From assembly GCF_030068475.1 (NCBI RefSeq), contig NZ_JAQOSP010000006.1, positions 248,001 to 312,000 of the forward strand: a stretch of 64,000 nt of DNA, written 5' to 3'. This stretch comes from Roseofilum acuticapitatum BLCC-M154. Its GTDB lineage: Bacteria; Cyanobacteriota; Cyanobacteriia; Cyanobacteriales; Desertifilaceae. Positions 7,534 through 15,732 of the stretch are shown piece by piece (the stretch's first letter is position 1; each line of letters opens with the position of its first letter). The notes below the pieces were generated by a model. That model did no database searches and was not told the origin of the DNA. It saw only the letters and a list, made by a program, of their open reading frames with translations. The translations under genes and the position numbers were made by a program.

Positions 7534-10110
7534 TTAAAGCCAATTGCCCACCATGACGAAGGGGGCCCAGTAAATGGGATGACGATATTTACTCTGCAAG
7601 AGGTTAATTTGAGCCTGTTGTAGTGCTTTAGCTTTGCTCATCCCCGGTTGATTGAGATGTTGGTAAAAGTCAACCATAAATTGGGCGGTAGATTGGTCTC
7701 GAACGGCCCAGAGTGTGGCCAGGGTGCTTCTTGCTCCAGAGCGCAGAGCTACCCCAGCTAATCCTAAAATCGCCCGCTCATCTCCTTGTGCTGTTTTGCA
7801 GGCACTGAGTACGAGTAATTCGATGGGGTTTTGTAAAGGTTGCGATCGTGATCGCACCAAGGTATCGAGATCCCGCACATTAATCTGGCTATCCCAAGTT
7901 AAGATAAATGTACCTTCTGCATCAGAGCTAAACTGGCCATGGGTAGCTAAATGGACGATAGGAAAAGGGGTTTCTTGAATGGCTTTTTTCAATTCTTCCG
8001 CCGTAAATGTCCGATCCAGCAACAGGCGAGTTTTAATCTGATGACCAATTTGTTCCACTTCCTCCGCGACACCGGGAAGGGGGCGAAATCCCTGGCGAGC
8101 TTCACTGAGTCCAGCCGTGAGCGCTTGTAACTTTTCTGGCTCTAGAGGAGGAGATTGGATCAGTTGCAAGCTTTTGGTTAGGGCGATCGCATACTCTTCA
8201 ACTAAATAGTGTTCTCCATCATAAAGCGCAGCCATGGGCACATTTTGCAACTGACTATCGAGAACAAAGACTAAGGTTTCAATTTTCGATGCTCTTAAGG
8301 CACTCTCTGCGGGTTGAATCAGCCAATTATAGGCTTGTTGGTAGAGCTTCAGCCGTTCTTGATTGGAATAGGCAGGGTGTAAAGATTGGCGCATTTGTCG
8401 TAAATGCTCTTCTAATTCCGGTTGGGGAATGGGGGTAGAGTAGTGTTGTTGGATGTCGCCGGGAAGCGTGAGAATGACTTCTAGGCGATCGGGTAAAATA
8501 ATTGGATAAATAACCGCAGCTTTCGGGTCAATTTTATCAATGGGTGTCGGGCGGTTGGCTCGACAGGCTTCACGGAAAAAGTGATCTAATTCTGCCAGTT
8601 GCAGAGCTTCGAGAATGTCACGGGCTTCTTGCACCCGGTTTAGATCTTGTGGATTCTCCTCATCCGGTTGTAGCAAAAGACCAATTAATCCCCGATAAAC
8701 TGGATCGATATCTTCCCTAAAAGAAAATTGCATATCTGGGTTGGTTGCTACCACATCCCCCCGAATTGACTCTAGGGTATCGACTGCCGAGCGATAGGCA
8801 ACCAGGGCAGAACGTTCATCCTCTTGTTGCACCAGTAGTTGCCCTTGTTGCCAACTGGCTCTGGCTTGCAAGTCAGCCGCGCCGATTTTTTGGGCCATAA
8901 ACAGAGCTTCTTGGGTGAGTTGTAGGGCGGTTTCCAGTTCTTCGTTTTGGGCATAAAGTTTACCCAGTTGCAAGGTTGCCCAGCCTTGCGCTCTGGAGTC
9001 TTTGAGGGTAAGGCTCTGTTGTCTGGCAAGTTCGGTGAGTTGGGCGGCGGTTTCTAGCAGCGTGGGGTCAAGTTCGGGTTGCAGGCGAAAGAGTCTCAAG
9101 AGACTTTCGGCGACGTTGAGATGGGCGTAAATACTGCTGTGGCTTAGGGGCAGTTGGGCGAGGTCAGCTTTTAATGGGGGGATTAATTCTAGGGCTTCAG
9201 TAAAGGCTTGTTGTTCGAGGTGAAGTCGCAGAAGGTTGGCGTTTGCTTGGACTTTGAGCAGGAGATGATCGGGGGTTATGGCGATCGCCTGTTGATAATA
9301 GTCTAGGGCTGCTTCTGGATGGTTGCAATCTTTGGCCAGATTGCCCAAACTCAAGAAATTTTGGGCAACTTCTGAAGGAACATTCAAACTCTGGCTCAGA
9401 TGTAAGCTGTCGTCGAGTAATTGTTGGGCTTTTGCAAACTGAGCCGCGAGATGGAAGCTAACCCCCAAAGTTCTCAAGGCTTGCACTTTCAGCAGGCTAG
9501 GGGGTTGAGGTTCTAAGCGTTCGATCAGAGCATTGAGGAGGTCTTGCGATCGCTCATTGAGTCCTAACCGTTGCAGCACTGAAGCTTGATTCAGTTGACT
9601 ACCGGTTACCCCTTCTGGATCTTTTGCTCGATGATAGGCTTGTTCCGCTTTTTCCCAAGCGGATAGAGCCGCTTCCAGTTGTCCCTGACTGTAATACAGT
9701 TGTCCTTGGGTATTGAGAACTTGGGCAAGAATGCCCACTTCTGAGGGTAAAGGCTCTAAGAGATTCAGGGCGCTCTCCATGCTCTGTTTAGCGCTCTCCC
9801 AATTCCCCAAACCTTGATAAGCGAGGGCGAGATAACTGAGAGTAAGCGCTTGTTGGGCTGTGTCACCGCTACGTTCAAATTGGGTGAGGGCAGGTTGCCA
9901 AAGGGCGATCGCCTGTTCATACTCCTGTTTTTGATACCATTGACGACCCTGTTCAATTAAATCAGTGGTCTCCGTAGTCGCCAAGAAGACCCTCGGTTGT
10001 TCTTTTCCCACTGCTGGCACTCCCATGCCAATGAGCAGAGCAACAACCAGAGCAATTAAAGCGATCCATAAGAACTTTACCCAACGGTGTTTGTATTTCG
10101 GATATAGCAT
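7534..10110 (-). CDS. TPR-CHAT protein (caspase-like peptidase domain)
   Basis: 858 residues. An N-terminal hydrophobic anchor or uncleaved signal (about residues 10-32) is followed by a long array of tetratricopeptide repeats (about 45-470) and a C-terminal CHAT domain (about 560-858). The caspase-type dyad is intact: His724 in HLATHGQF and Cys771 in LVLSACKTAQG. CHAT domains are C11/C14-clan cysteine peptidases; TPR-CHAT proteins form the Craspase and other defence-linked proteases, but in cyanobacteria they also commonly sit beside two-partner-secretion exoprotein genes. Just upstream lies a protein resembling the tail of such an exoprotein (10223-10729), which favours the latter origin here. 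The first codons of its TPR region (9905-9972) are partly duplicated near 12499. Confidence 0.92.
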   Translation of the reverse strand: MLYPKYKHRWVKFLWIALIALVVALLIGMGVPAVGKEQPRVFLATTETTDLIEQGRQWYQKQEYEQAIALWQPALTQFERSGDTAQQALTLSYLALAYQGLGNWESAKQSMESALNLLEPLPSEVGILAQVLNTQGQLYYSQGQLEAALSAWEKAEQAYHRAKDPEGVTGSQLNQASVLQRLGLNERSQDLLNALIERLEPQPPSLLKVQALRTLGVSFHLAAQFAKAQQLLDDSLHLSQSLNVPSEVAQNFLSLGNLAKDCNHPEAALDYYQQAIAITPDHLLLKVQANANLLRLHLEQQAFTEALELIPPLKADLAQLPLSHSSIYAHLNVAESLLRLFRLQPELDPTLLETAAQLTELARQQSLTLKDSRAQGWATLQLGKLYAQNEELETALQLTQEALFMAQKIGAADLQARASWQQGQLLVQQEDERSALVAYRSAVDTLESIRGDVVATNPDMQFSFREDIDPVYRGLIGLLLQPDEENPQDLNRVQEARDILEALQLAELDHFFREACRANRPTPIDKIDPKAAVIYPIILPDRLEVILTLPGDIQQHYSTPIPQPELEEHLRQMRQSLHPAYSNQERLKLYQQAYNWLIQPAESALRASKIETLVFVLDSQLQNVPMAALYDGEHYLVEEYAIALTKSLQLIQSPPLEPEKLQALTAGLSEARQGFRPLPGVAEEVEQIGHQIKTRLLLDRTFTAEELKKAIQETPFPIVHLATHGQFSSDAEGTFILTWDSQINVRDLDTLVRSRSQPLQNPIELLVLSACKTAQGDERAILGLAGVALRSGARSTLATLWAVRDQSTAQFMVDFYQHLNQPGMSKAKALQQAQINLLQSKYRHPIYWAPFVMVGNWL

Positions 10111-10128
10111 TTTACCGATTACCGATTA

Positions 10129-10212
10129 CCCCTCATCCCCCTACCCCCTTCTCCCGCAGGAGAAGGGGGAAAGTCAAGAATCCCGTGGGAGAGGGATTGA
10201 GGGAGAGGGCAT
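10129..10212. repeat. Palindromic repeat, CCCCTCATCCCC...GAGGGAGAGGGCAT family
   Basis: An 84-bp inverted-repeat element between the CHAT gene start and the upstream gene. Related copies lie at 10810-11020 (expanded) and 43185-43270 (inverse orientation). Arms of the type CTTCTCCCGCAGG / AGAAGGGGG fold into strong hairpins. It occupies most of the 112-bp spacer between the two genes. Confidence 0.8.
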
Positions 10213-10222
10213 GAATTACCCA

Positions 10223-10729
10223 TTAATGTAGACAAGGCTGAGACAGTATACCGAATTGAGCCGGGGGAGAAGGTTCATCTGCCACTAATTCTATATTGCC
10301 GCGCTGATTCACGATCCATCTTTGTGCTTCTACAATCGTTGGTTGTGGCTCAAAAGAGCGATCGCCTCGATCTTCTATCTCTAAATTCGGTCGTAAATCT
10401 GACCAAATGGTAGCCGTGCTTAAGGTTTGGGTGGGGTCTTCCGGTAAACCTCCCCGTCCTTTGACGACAAAAACATTACCTTCATCTTCCGAACACCCCA
10501 CGGTAATCAATTGACTGGGATCGGTAAAGGTTTGCGGGGACTCAAGGGTAAGGATGCGATCGTAGAGATGGATATTCCTAAACGAACTGACTCCATCAAT
10601 GGTCAACTGGAGCGTTTGCGGAAGGTTCACAGGAGGGGTAGGGCGTATTTGACCGAGGGTGGGACTCCCATAGATGAGCAGTCCCAGGACAGTGAAGCCA
10701 TAGAGGGGGATAGGGTGGACAGAAAACAT
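10223..10729 (-). CDS. Secreted protein resembling the C-terminal tail of cyanobacterial filamentous-hemagglutinin-like exoproteins
   Basis: 168 residues with an N-terminal signal-peptide-like segment (about residues 8-26, ending SPTLGQ). The core VGCSEDEGNVFVVKGRGGLP followed by EAQRWIVNQRGNIELVADEP matches the motif order typical of the extreme C-terminus of large cyanobacterial two-partner-secretion proteins. Those end in a Cys-rich GRGGLP segment, then EAQGWxVN, then a last Cys, as here in ILSQPCLH. This gene encodes only that tail with its own signal, so it is either a free-standing relative or the remnant of a much larger gene fused to a new start. It lies 112 bp upstream of the TPR-CHAT gene on the same strand. 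The assignment rests on remembered family motifs and is moderate. Confidence 0.65.
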   Translation of the reverse strand: MFSVHPIPLYGFTVLGLLIYGSPTLGQIRPTPPVNLPQTLQLTIDGVSSFRNIHLYDRILTLESPQTFTDPSQLITVGCSEDEGNVFVVKGRGGLPEDPTQTLSTATIWSDLRPNLEIEDRGDRSFEPQPTIVEAQRWIVNQRGNIELVADEPSPPAQFGILSQPCLH

Positions 10730-10786
10730 TGCGAGGTAATGGGTAATGGGTAATAGGAAAACTGTTTTTTGCGCTATATAGCAAAC

Positions 10787-11043
10787 CTAAATGAGTTATG
10801 TAATAACTGCCCCTCATCCCCCTACCCCCTTCTCCCGCAGGCGCTACCCTGCTTGCCCTGAGCGTAGCCGAAGGGAGCGAAGTCGAAGGGCGCTGTCCTG
10901 CTTGCCCTGAGCGTAGCCGAAGGGAGCGTAGCCGAAGGGAGCGTAGCCGAAGGGAGCGTAGCCGAAGGGAGAAGGGGAAAAGTCCCTCTCCCGTGGGAGA
11001 GGGATTGAGGGAGAGGGCATTTCCTGTTGCACAACTCATTTAG
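10787..11043. mobile_element. MITE-like element with terminal inverted repeats and nested 15-bp repeat expansion
   Basis: The ends are inverted copies of CTAAATGAGTT (10787 onward; the reverse, AACTCATTTAG, ends at 11043). Inside are the outer arms of the same palindrome seen at 10129-10212, but its centre is replaced by about 130 bp of GAGCGTAGCCGAAGG units in tandem, four in immediate succession near 10911-10970. No transposase is encoded. A third copy at 43185-43303 keeps one terminal repeat. Reading frames here arise only from the repetition and were not called as genes. Confidence 0.65.
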
Positions 11044-11176
11044 ACTAGCTATAGTCCCCATTCATAAGGTTTATACTATCTGCCGTATGGGAGTGAAAAG
11101 GCGATCGCGTTGCGAAAAGTCTTGATATCAGATGAAGGTCGCTGAAACCGTTGTCATGTCCTTAGCATGAACGGCT

Positions 11177-12334
11177 CTAATACTCCCAACGACTACAATC
11201 AGGTGGCTCTTGAGGGTCAGCAGATGCGTGCAATTTTCGTAAGAATCCTGGATTAAATTCTGCTTCTTGCCAACCACAAGCTGATTTCACTTGCTCAGGA
11301 GTGAGGTCGGCTCCACGGAGGTTGGCATCACTAAGGTCGGCTCCACGGAGGTTGGCATCACTAAGGTCGGCTCCATAGAGGTAGGCATCACTAAGGTCGG
11401 CTCCATAGAGGTAGGCTCCACTGAGGTTGGCTCCACTGAGGTCGGCATCACTAAGGTCGGCTCCTCTGAGCTTGGCATTACGGAGGTCGGCTTTACCGAG
11501 GTAGGCATCACTAAGGTCGGCTTCATAGAGGTAGGCATCACGGAGCTTGGCATCACTAAGGTAGGCATCACTAAGGTCGGCTCCACTGAGCTTGGCATCA
11601 CTAAGGTCGGCTCCACTGAGGTTGGCATCACTAAGGTAGGCTCCACGGAGGTCGGCTTCACGGAGGTCGGCTTCATCATAGAGGTTGGCATCACGGAGGT
11701 CGGCATCACGGAGGTAGGCTCCACGGAGGTCGGCTTTACCGAGGTAGGCTCCACGGAGGTCGGCTTTACCGAGGTCGGCTTTACCGAGGTCGGCTCCACG
11801 GAGGTCGGCTCCACGGAGGTCGGCTCCACGGAGGTCGGCATAGTGGAGGGAGGCATCACTGAGGTAGGCTCCACGGAGGTCGGCTCCATAGAGGTCGGTG
11901 TGATTGAGCCTGGCGTGACTGAGGTTGGCTTCACGGAGGTTGGCTTCACGGAGGTCGGTGTCAATGAGGCTTGCTCCAAAGAGGTTTACTCTACTGAGGT
12001 TGGCGTGACTGAGGTTGGCTTCAAAGATGTTTACTCTACTGAGGTTGGCTCCTCTGAGACTCCAACAACGCAAAGAAGTTAACTGATACCAAGTACAACC
12101 TTTAGCCAAATACCCAGCTGCTTCTGTCCGTTTGTAAATAGATCCTCCTATATGTTCTGATGCTAAAGTCTTGTAAGCAGCGCCAATTCTGAAGTATGTG
12201 ATTGCCTCGTTAAGCGCAAAGACAACAGCGATCGCCATGAGCCAAAGCTTCCACTTCTGGGGACTTGGCCGCCTCTTGGGAACGCTGTCTTGGGGATGGG
12301 TAGAAGGGGATTGCTCAGAATCGGAAGTAGCCAT
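11177..12334 (-). CDS. Membrane-anchored pentapeptide-repeat protein
   Basis: 385 residues: a short polar N-terminus (MATSDSEQSP), one transmembrane helix (about 30-48), a soluble linker with two Cys, then a very regular pentapeptide block (about 88-345, A(D/N)LxX) that should form a long beta-helix. The C-terminal cap [15 protein letters not shown]...DCSRWEY is almost the same as that of the nSTAND protein at 16845, so the two genes share a domain or have recombined. The repeat DNA is nearly identical from unit to unit (15-bp periodicity), which points to recent expansion by slippage or gene conversion. An irregular unit (YDEADL near residue 220) marks a small insertion that keeps the frame. 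Function unknown; it may act as a scaffold at the membrane. Confidence 0.85.
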   Translation of the reverse strand: MATSDSEQSPSTHPQDSVPKRRPSPQKWKLWLMAIAVVFALNEAITYFRIGAAYKTLASEHIGGSIYKRTEAAGYLAKGCTWYQLTSLRCWSLRGANLSRVNIFEANLSHANLSRVNLFGASLIDTDLREANLREANLSHARLNHTDLYGADLRGAYLSDASLHYADLRGADLRGADLRGADLGKADLGKADLRGAYLGKADLRGAYLRDADLRDANLYDEADLREADLRGAYLSDANLSGADLSDAKLSGADLSDAYLSDAKLRDAYLYEADLSDAYLGKADLRNAKLRGADLSDADLSGANLSGAYLYGADLSDAYLYGADLSDANLRGADLSDANLRGADLTPEQVKSACGWQEAEFNPGFLRKLHASADPQEPPDCSRWEY

Positions 12335-12505
12335 GATGGGAAGGCTCTTAAAAAATGTCTTATATCTCTATTTATACTCCATTTTTAGGGATAGTGGCTA
12401 GGTCGGCAGGAGAAGACCATGATCGGATTGAAAGTCCACTGCACTATCGTGCCCATCCTGCGATCGCATGGATCTGACTCTGTGAATGGGAGAGGATGGC
12501 GATCG
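12301..12505 (-). repeat. Leader repeat, copy A (5' end and upstream region of the pentapeptide gene)
   Basis: This block holds the first codons and upstream region of the pentapeptide gene. It recurs at 13286-13511 (copy B, with the first codons) and 14413-14547 (copy C, upstream part only). A related start region precedes the gene at 19563-19973. The distal end of each copy stops at a GAGAGGATGGCGATCGC motif containing HIP1, after which the sequences differ. The shared part probably carries the promoter; TATAAATAGAGATATAA on the minus strand is a plausible -10 region (inference). Confidence 0.85.
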
Positions 12506-12566
12506 CCTCTTCATACTCCTGTTGTTCATAAATTGACGACCTTGTTCAATTAAATCAGTCATCTCA
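12499..12566 (-). pseudogene. Fragment of a TPR gene 5' region (matches the CHAT gene at 9905-9972)
   Basis: About 67 bp beginning exactly at a GCGATCGC octamer match the early TPR-coding part of the CHAT gene (shared words include TTCATACTCCTGTT, TTGACGACC and TTCAATTAAATCAGT). No open frame of useful length remains. It looks like a recombination remnant joined to the leader repeat at the HIP1 site. Confidence 0.75.
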
Positions 12567-12573
12567 TACACTG

Positions 12574-12942
12574 ATGACAGATGACTTCAACCAAGCAGCT
12601 ATGAGTACCACAATTGCTGAGGGTCAAATTTACGATCGCCTGGGGATAACTCCCGAACAACTGGTTGACTTTTGTCAGCGCTGGCATGTGGCTGAGTTGG
12701 CTGTGTTTGGCTCCATTCTGCGGTCTGACTTCCATGCTGGCAGCGATATTGATATTCTGGTATCCTATCAACCGACGGCTCAACGGGGACTGTTTGAAAA
12801 GATGCACATGCAGGAAGAGCTAGAACTCTTATGCTCGCGCGATGTTGATTTGATTAGCAAGAAAGCGATAGAACGCAGCCAGAACTGGATTCGACGCAAG
12901 AATATTCTCGATTCGGCTGAGGTAATTTATGTCGCGAGATAG
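12574..12942 (+). CDS. mntA: MntA-like nucleotidyltransferase antitoxin
   Basis: 122 residues. It has an N-terminal helix with GITPEQLVDFCQRWHV, then the minimal nucleotidyltransferase signature FGSILRSDFHAGSDIDILV with the GS and the metal-binding D-x-D. MntA-type enzymes adenylylate the HepT toxin on a tyrosine and neutralise it. The stop codon overlaps the start of the hepT gene by 14 bp, so the two are translationally coupled. A start at Met10 (MSTTIAEG) is equally plausible. It is a close paralogue of the copy at 44208-44555. Opposite in strand to its flanking accessory genes, it probably arrived as a module. Confidence 0.88.
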   Translation: MTDDFNQAAMSTTIAEGQIYDRLGITPEQLVDFCQRWHVAELAVFGSILRSDFHAGSDIDILVSYQPTAQRGLFEKMHMQEELELLCSRDVDLISKKAIERSQNWIRRKNILDSAEVIYVAR

Positions 12943-13276
12943 AGAATCTTTAGTCGATATTATGACGGCTATACAACTTATTTTTCAATATACTCAAGGT
13001 ATTGATTCTCAAAGCTTGAGCAGTAATCTAGAAAAACAAGATGCGATCTTGCGCCGGATTACAATTATTGGTGAGGCCACCAAAAGATTATCAAAAGAGT
13101 TTAGACAACTGCATAGCAGCATACCCTGGAAAGAAATAGCAGGTATGCGCGATGTGATTACTCATGATTATGATGAAGTCGATATTGATGAAGTTTGGAA
13201 AGTAGTTTCGGAGAATTTGCCTCAACTTCTGAGCTATATCGAACCGTTAGTTTCCAATGATGATAACCCAGAATAA
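12929..13276 (+). CDS. hepT: HepT-like (DUF86) HEPN ribonuclease toxin
   Basis: 115-residue HEPN toxin of the DUF86 class. The catalytic RX4HXY motif is intact as R74, H79 and Y81 in GMRDVITHDYDEVD; the tyrosine is the residue that MntA modifies in the characterised Shewanella system. The conserved IIGEATKRLS helix and the C-terminal WKVVSENLPQL helix are present, so the protein appears complete. It is the second gene of the mntA-hepT operon (14-bp overlap). The start ATG is inside the mntA 3' end. Expected role: RNA-cleaving toxin of a type VII toxin-antitoxin system. Confidence 0.9.
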   Translation: MSRDRESLVDIMTAIQLIFQYTQGIDSQSLSSNLEKQDAILRRITIIGEATKRLSKEFRQLHSSIPWKEIAGMRDVITHDYDEVDIDEVWKVVSENLPQLLSYIEPLVSNDDNPE

Positions 13277-13285
13277 TTTAGGTTG

Positions 13286-13511
13286 GAACGCTGTGTGTGG
13301 GATGAGCAGAAGGGGGTTGCTGAGAATCGGAAGTAGCCATGATGGGAAGGCTCTTAAGAAACGTCTTATATCTCTATTTATACTCCATTTTTAGGGATGG
13401 CGGGTCGGTCGGCAGGAGAAGACCATGATAGAATTGAAAGTCCACTGCACTATCGTGCCCATCCTGCGATCGCATGGATCTGACTCTGTGAATGGGAGAG
13501 GATGGCGATCG
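13286..13511 (-). repeat. Leader repeat, copy B, with truncated gene start
   Basis: A duplicate of 12301-12505 that includes roughly the first 15-20 codons of the pentapeptide-type gene on the minus strand (start codon near 13359, reading MATSDSQQPP) but no continuing gene. It lies directly after hepT. The far end again reaches the GAGAGGATGGCGATCGC junction. The spacer 13277-13577 holds nothing else recognisable. Confidence 0.85.
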
Positions 13512-13577
13512 CTCCCGTCTCGGCTAATCTCGGCTAAGATGTATCAGACCCTATTCTCTCCTGCGAAGCGCTCTAGT

Positions 13578-13793
13578 TTAATCTGATTGAGTATCAGAAA
13601 AAGACTGTTTTTGACGCTGGTGAATATCAGCCAGGATATCATCCATACTCATTTCATCTAGCCATTGATGACGCTCTGCGGTGTAATCTCCATTGCCTGG
13701 GTCAAACAATCTCAAAAATTTTACCGAATCCACATAACCCAGGTTATCCACTAACACCTTAAAGCCTTTTCTAGCCAGTTCAACTGGAGTCAT
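13578..13793 (-). CDS. Small partner protein of PIN toxin (putative antitoxin)
   Basis: 71 residues, starting MTPVELARKGFKVLVDNLGY and ending in a charged helix with DDILADIHQRQKQ. It is encoded 15 bp after the PIN-domain gene on the same strand and was duplicated together with it (copy at 16223-16438, differing at only a few residues). This pairing suggests it is the antitoxin, although here the toxin gene comes first, the reverse of most VapBC operons. No DNA-binding motif is obvious. It belongs to a conserved small cyanobacterial family whose function I cannot state. Confidence 0.75.
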   Translation of the reverse strand: MTPVELARKGFKVLVDNLGYVDSVKFLRLFDPGNGDYTAERHQWLDEMSMDDILADIHQRQKQSFSDTQSD

Positions 13794-13808
13794 ACTATTT
13801 TCGCCTCT

Positions 13809-14258
13809 TTAGGTTTCAACATCCATTAACCAAATCACAGGATTGGCAACTTTGACCCTGAGAATATCTTCATATTCTATCGCTTTTTTCATCAGGCGAT
13901 CGTCAGTCGTTAAGAAAATATCAACATTCCCCTCTTCAGCGCAAGCGATATGTAGGGCATCATAAGATTTCAACCCTAGTCCAACCAACTCCCTTGCACG
14001 ACCAACCACATTATCTGTAACTAATATATTATCTTGGGCAATTGATAAAGACTGCATAACTTGTTCCGCCTGATTAGGATTAGGATTTTGAGAAATTTCA
14101 GACTCTATAGCTGTGCTACTGATTAAGATAAAGTCCCCTGATAAACATCGTAAAGTAATTTGATCAATTGCCTCGGTCTCAAGTTTAATTCTCTGTTGTG
14201 ATTGATCGTCAAAAGGGCGATGCAGACAGCAAACATCCATATAGATGCGATAGTTCAC
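13809..14258 (-). CDS. PIN-domain ribonuclease (VapC-like toxin)
   Basis: A PIN-domain protein of about 149 residues. I place the start at GTG 14258 (reading VNYRIYMDVCCLHRP) because a strong GGAGGAAG ribosome-binding site precedes it at 14265-14273; an ATG at 14321 would add 21 residues with no PIN counterpart. The acidic metal site is visible: the first Asp in YMDVCCLHRP, a Glu in IESEI, and Asp residues in SYDALHIACAE and TTDDRL. PIN toxins are Mg-dependent endoribonucleases, often cleaving tRNA or rRNA. The partner gene follows at 15 bp. A degraded second copy lies at 16443-16804. Confidence 0.85.
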   Translation of the reverse strand: MNYRIYMDVCCLHRPFDDQSQQRIKLETEAIDQITLRCLSGDFILISSTAIESEISQNPNPNQAEQVMQSLSIAQDNILVTDNVVGRARELVGLGLKSYDALHIACAEEGNVDIFLTTDDRLMKKAIEYEDILRVKVANPVIWLMDVET

Positions 14259-14412
14259 TAGATCGCTTCCTCCAATGTCAAGAATTTTTTCATATAGCCA
14301 ATTGGAATAGTAATGAGACATGGCTGTAGGGGCGAGCGGCCGCTCGCCCCTACATATACCGATGTTCTAGATAGATTGTAGAGAGATTGATGTGTCTCAC
14401 TGTTAATCAAGT

Positions 14413-14547
14413 TTACTCCATTTTTAGGGATGGCGGGTCGGCAGGAGAAGACCATGATCGGATTGAAAGTCCACTGCACTATCGTGCCCATCCTGCGATC
14501 GCATGGATCTGACTCTGTGAATGGGAGAGGATGGCGATCGCTCCCGT
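14413..14547 (-). repeat. Leader repeat, copy C (upstream part only)
   Basis: 135 bp nearly identical to the upstream half of copies A and B, without any gene start. It ends at the same GAGAGGATGGCGATCGCTCCCGT junction as copy B and then diverges. The remaining spacer (14548-14745) contains a GCGAGCAAGATGCTCGC hairpin and an (ACTCATT)n micro-repeat but no gene. Confidence 0.85.
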
Positions 14548-14745
14548 ACCTAAGAAATTAATGGGTTAAGGTTAATAGGCTATTATGGCTGATTTAAAGG
14601 ATTTTGGGACTGTCTCAGCTCAAATGAGGCAACGCAAGGAGTGGGTTAGCGTAGCGTGTCCGAAGGACAAACATCTTGCTCGCTAGAGAACGGCAGCGAG
14701 CAAGATGCTCGCACTACACTCATTACTCATTACTCATTACTCACT

Positions 14746-14846
14746 TATTGCTTCCCTGCCCTGGGAATGACAGAATTGGGGTGAGTATCCACAACTGAAG
14801 CAACTGATGACCATGAGTACCCTGTCTGGAGATCTGCAAACCCCCA
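14746..14846 (+). repeat. Direct repeat, PP2C leader copy 1
   Basis: About 100 bp covering the upstream region and first 13 codons of the PP2C gene. It recurs with high similarity at 20111-20211, directly in front of the kinase-WD40 gene. The two copies flank a 5.3-kb block in the same orientation. Confidence 0.85.
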
Positions 14847-15652
14847 TCCCCCACGATCCTGACCATATTTTATCGCCTTTGAATGGGTGGCAGGCGATCG
14901 CCAGTTCGGTGTTAGGAACGAGCCATCAGAAGCGGGGACAACCCTGCCAGGATGCCCATGCTTGGGATATTCTGGGGCCGGGATGGATTGTGGCAGCAGT
15001 GGCAGATGGGGCGGGTTCTGCGTCGTTGTCGGATGTGGGAGCGCAAGTGGCAACGCAAACGGCAGTGGAGCAGATTAAGCGCCAATGGGATAAATTAGAG
15101 GCAGAACATGCCGAGGTCTGCTGGGAAGAGCTATTAGGGGAAGTGTTAGAACAAGCTCAAAATGCGATCGCCGCAGAAAGCTTGAGTCGAGATATAGAAG
15201 TGCGTCAGTTAGCGAGTACATTGTTAATTTTGGTGGCTAATTCCCAGAAGGTAGCAGTCGCGCAAGTCGGTGATGGAGCCGTGGTAATTGGCGATCGCCA
15301 AGGTCATCTTACCGCACTCACCCAGCCAGAAAACGGAGAATATGCCAATGAAACTACCTTTTTGATTTCTCCCAACGCCTTAGAGAGCGCCCAAATTAAA
15401 GTTTGGGAAGGAGAAATTGCCCATTTTGCCCTCTTTTCGGATGGACTACAACGATTGGCCCTAAAATTACCCGAAGGTAATCCCCATGCTCCGTTTTTCA
15501 CGCCCCTTTTCCGGTTTGTCGATCAAATGGAAGATGCCCAAGCAGCTCAAAGTCAATTGGAGGAATTTCTGGCTCATCCCCGGATTACGGAACGAACAGA
15601 TGATGATTTAACTATGGTATTAGCCAGCTTGAAGTCAATGAAACATTCATAA
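14807..15652 (+). CDS. PP2C-family protein serine/threonine phosphatase
   Basis: 281 residues forming one PP2C domain. Metal-binding motifs are visible: CQDAHAW (Asp49), VADGAGSA (Asp67), QVGDGAVV, FSDGLQ and the C-terminal RTDDDLTMVLAS. These enzymes remove phosphate from Ser/Thr using two Mn/Mg ions. This branch (GTSHQKRGQPCQDA) is the one usually encoded next to a WD40- or zinc-ribbon-linked kinase and a vWA protein (TerY-phosphorylation triad type). A kinase of that kind is present at 20298 but separated by 4.6 kb; no vWA gene is in the window. Likely role: reverse the kinase's phosphorylations. The shared leader with the kinase supports pairing. Confidence 0.9.
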   Translation: MTMSTLSGDLQTPIPHDPDHILSPLNGWQAIASSVLGTSHQKRGQPCQDAHAWDILGPGWIVAAVADGAGSASLSDVGAQVATQTAVEQIKRQWDKLEAEHAEVCWEELLGEVLEQAQNAIAAESLSRDIEVRQLASTLLILVANSQKVAVAQVGDGAVVIGDRQGHLTALTQPENGEYANETTFLISPNALESAQIKVWEGEIAHFALFSDGLQRLALKLPEGNPHAPFFTPLFRFVDQMEDAQAAQSQLEEFLAHPRITERTDDDLTMVLASLKSMKHS

Positions 15653-15732
15653 AATGCCAGAGGATCGCGATCGCTCCCGTCTAGGCTAAGATCTCTCAGA
15701 AGACGATTACCCATTACCGTGCGAAGCGCCCT

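Noticed and set aside
10596-11061. Three overlapping minus-strand frames reading LRLRSLRLRS-type repeats
   Set aside because: They are produced by the GAGCGTAGCCGAAGG expansion inside the MITE-like element.
11287-12082. Long open frames on both strands over the pentapeptide repeats (EVGSTEVG-type and PTSVEPTS-type proteins)
   Set aside because: They arise from the 15-bp periodicity of the true minus-strand pentapeptide gene; there is no independent start signal or family match.
14258-14321. N-terminal extension of the PIN protein from ATG 14321
   Set aside because: A GTG at 14258 has a strong GGAGGAAG ribosome site and matches the start of the PIN fold; the extension has no counterpart.
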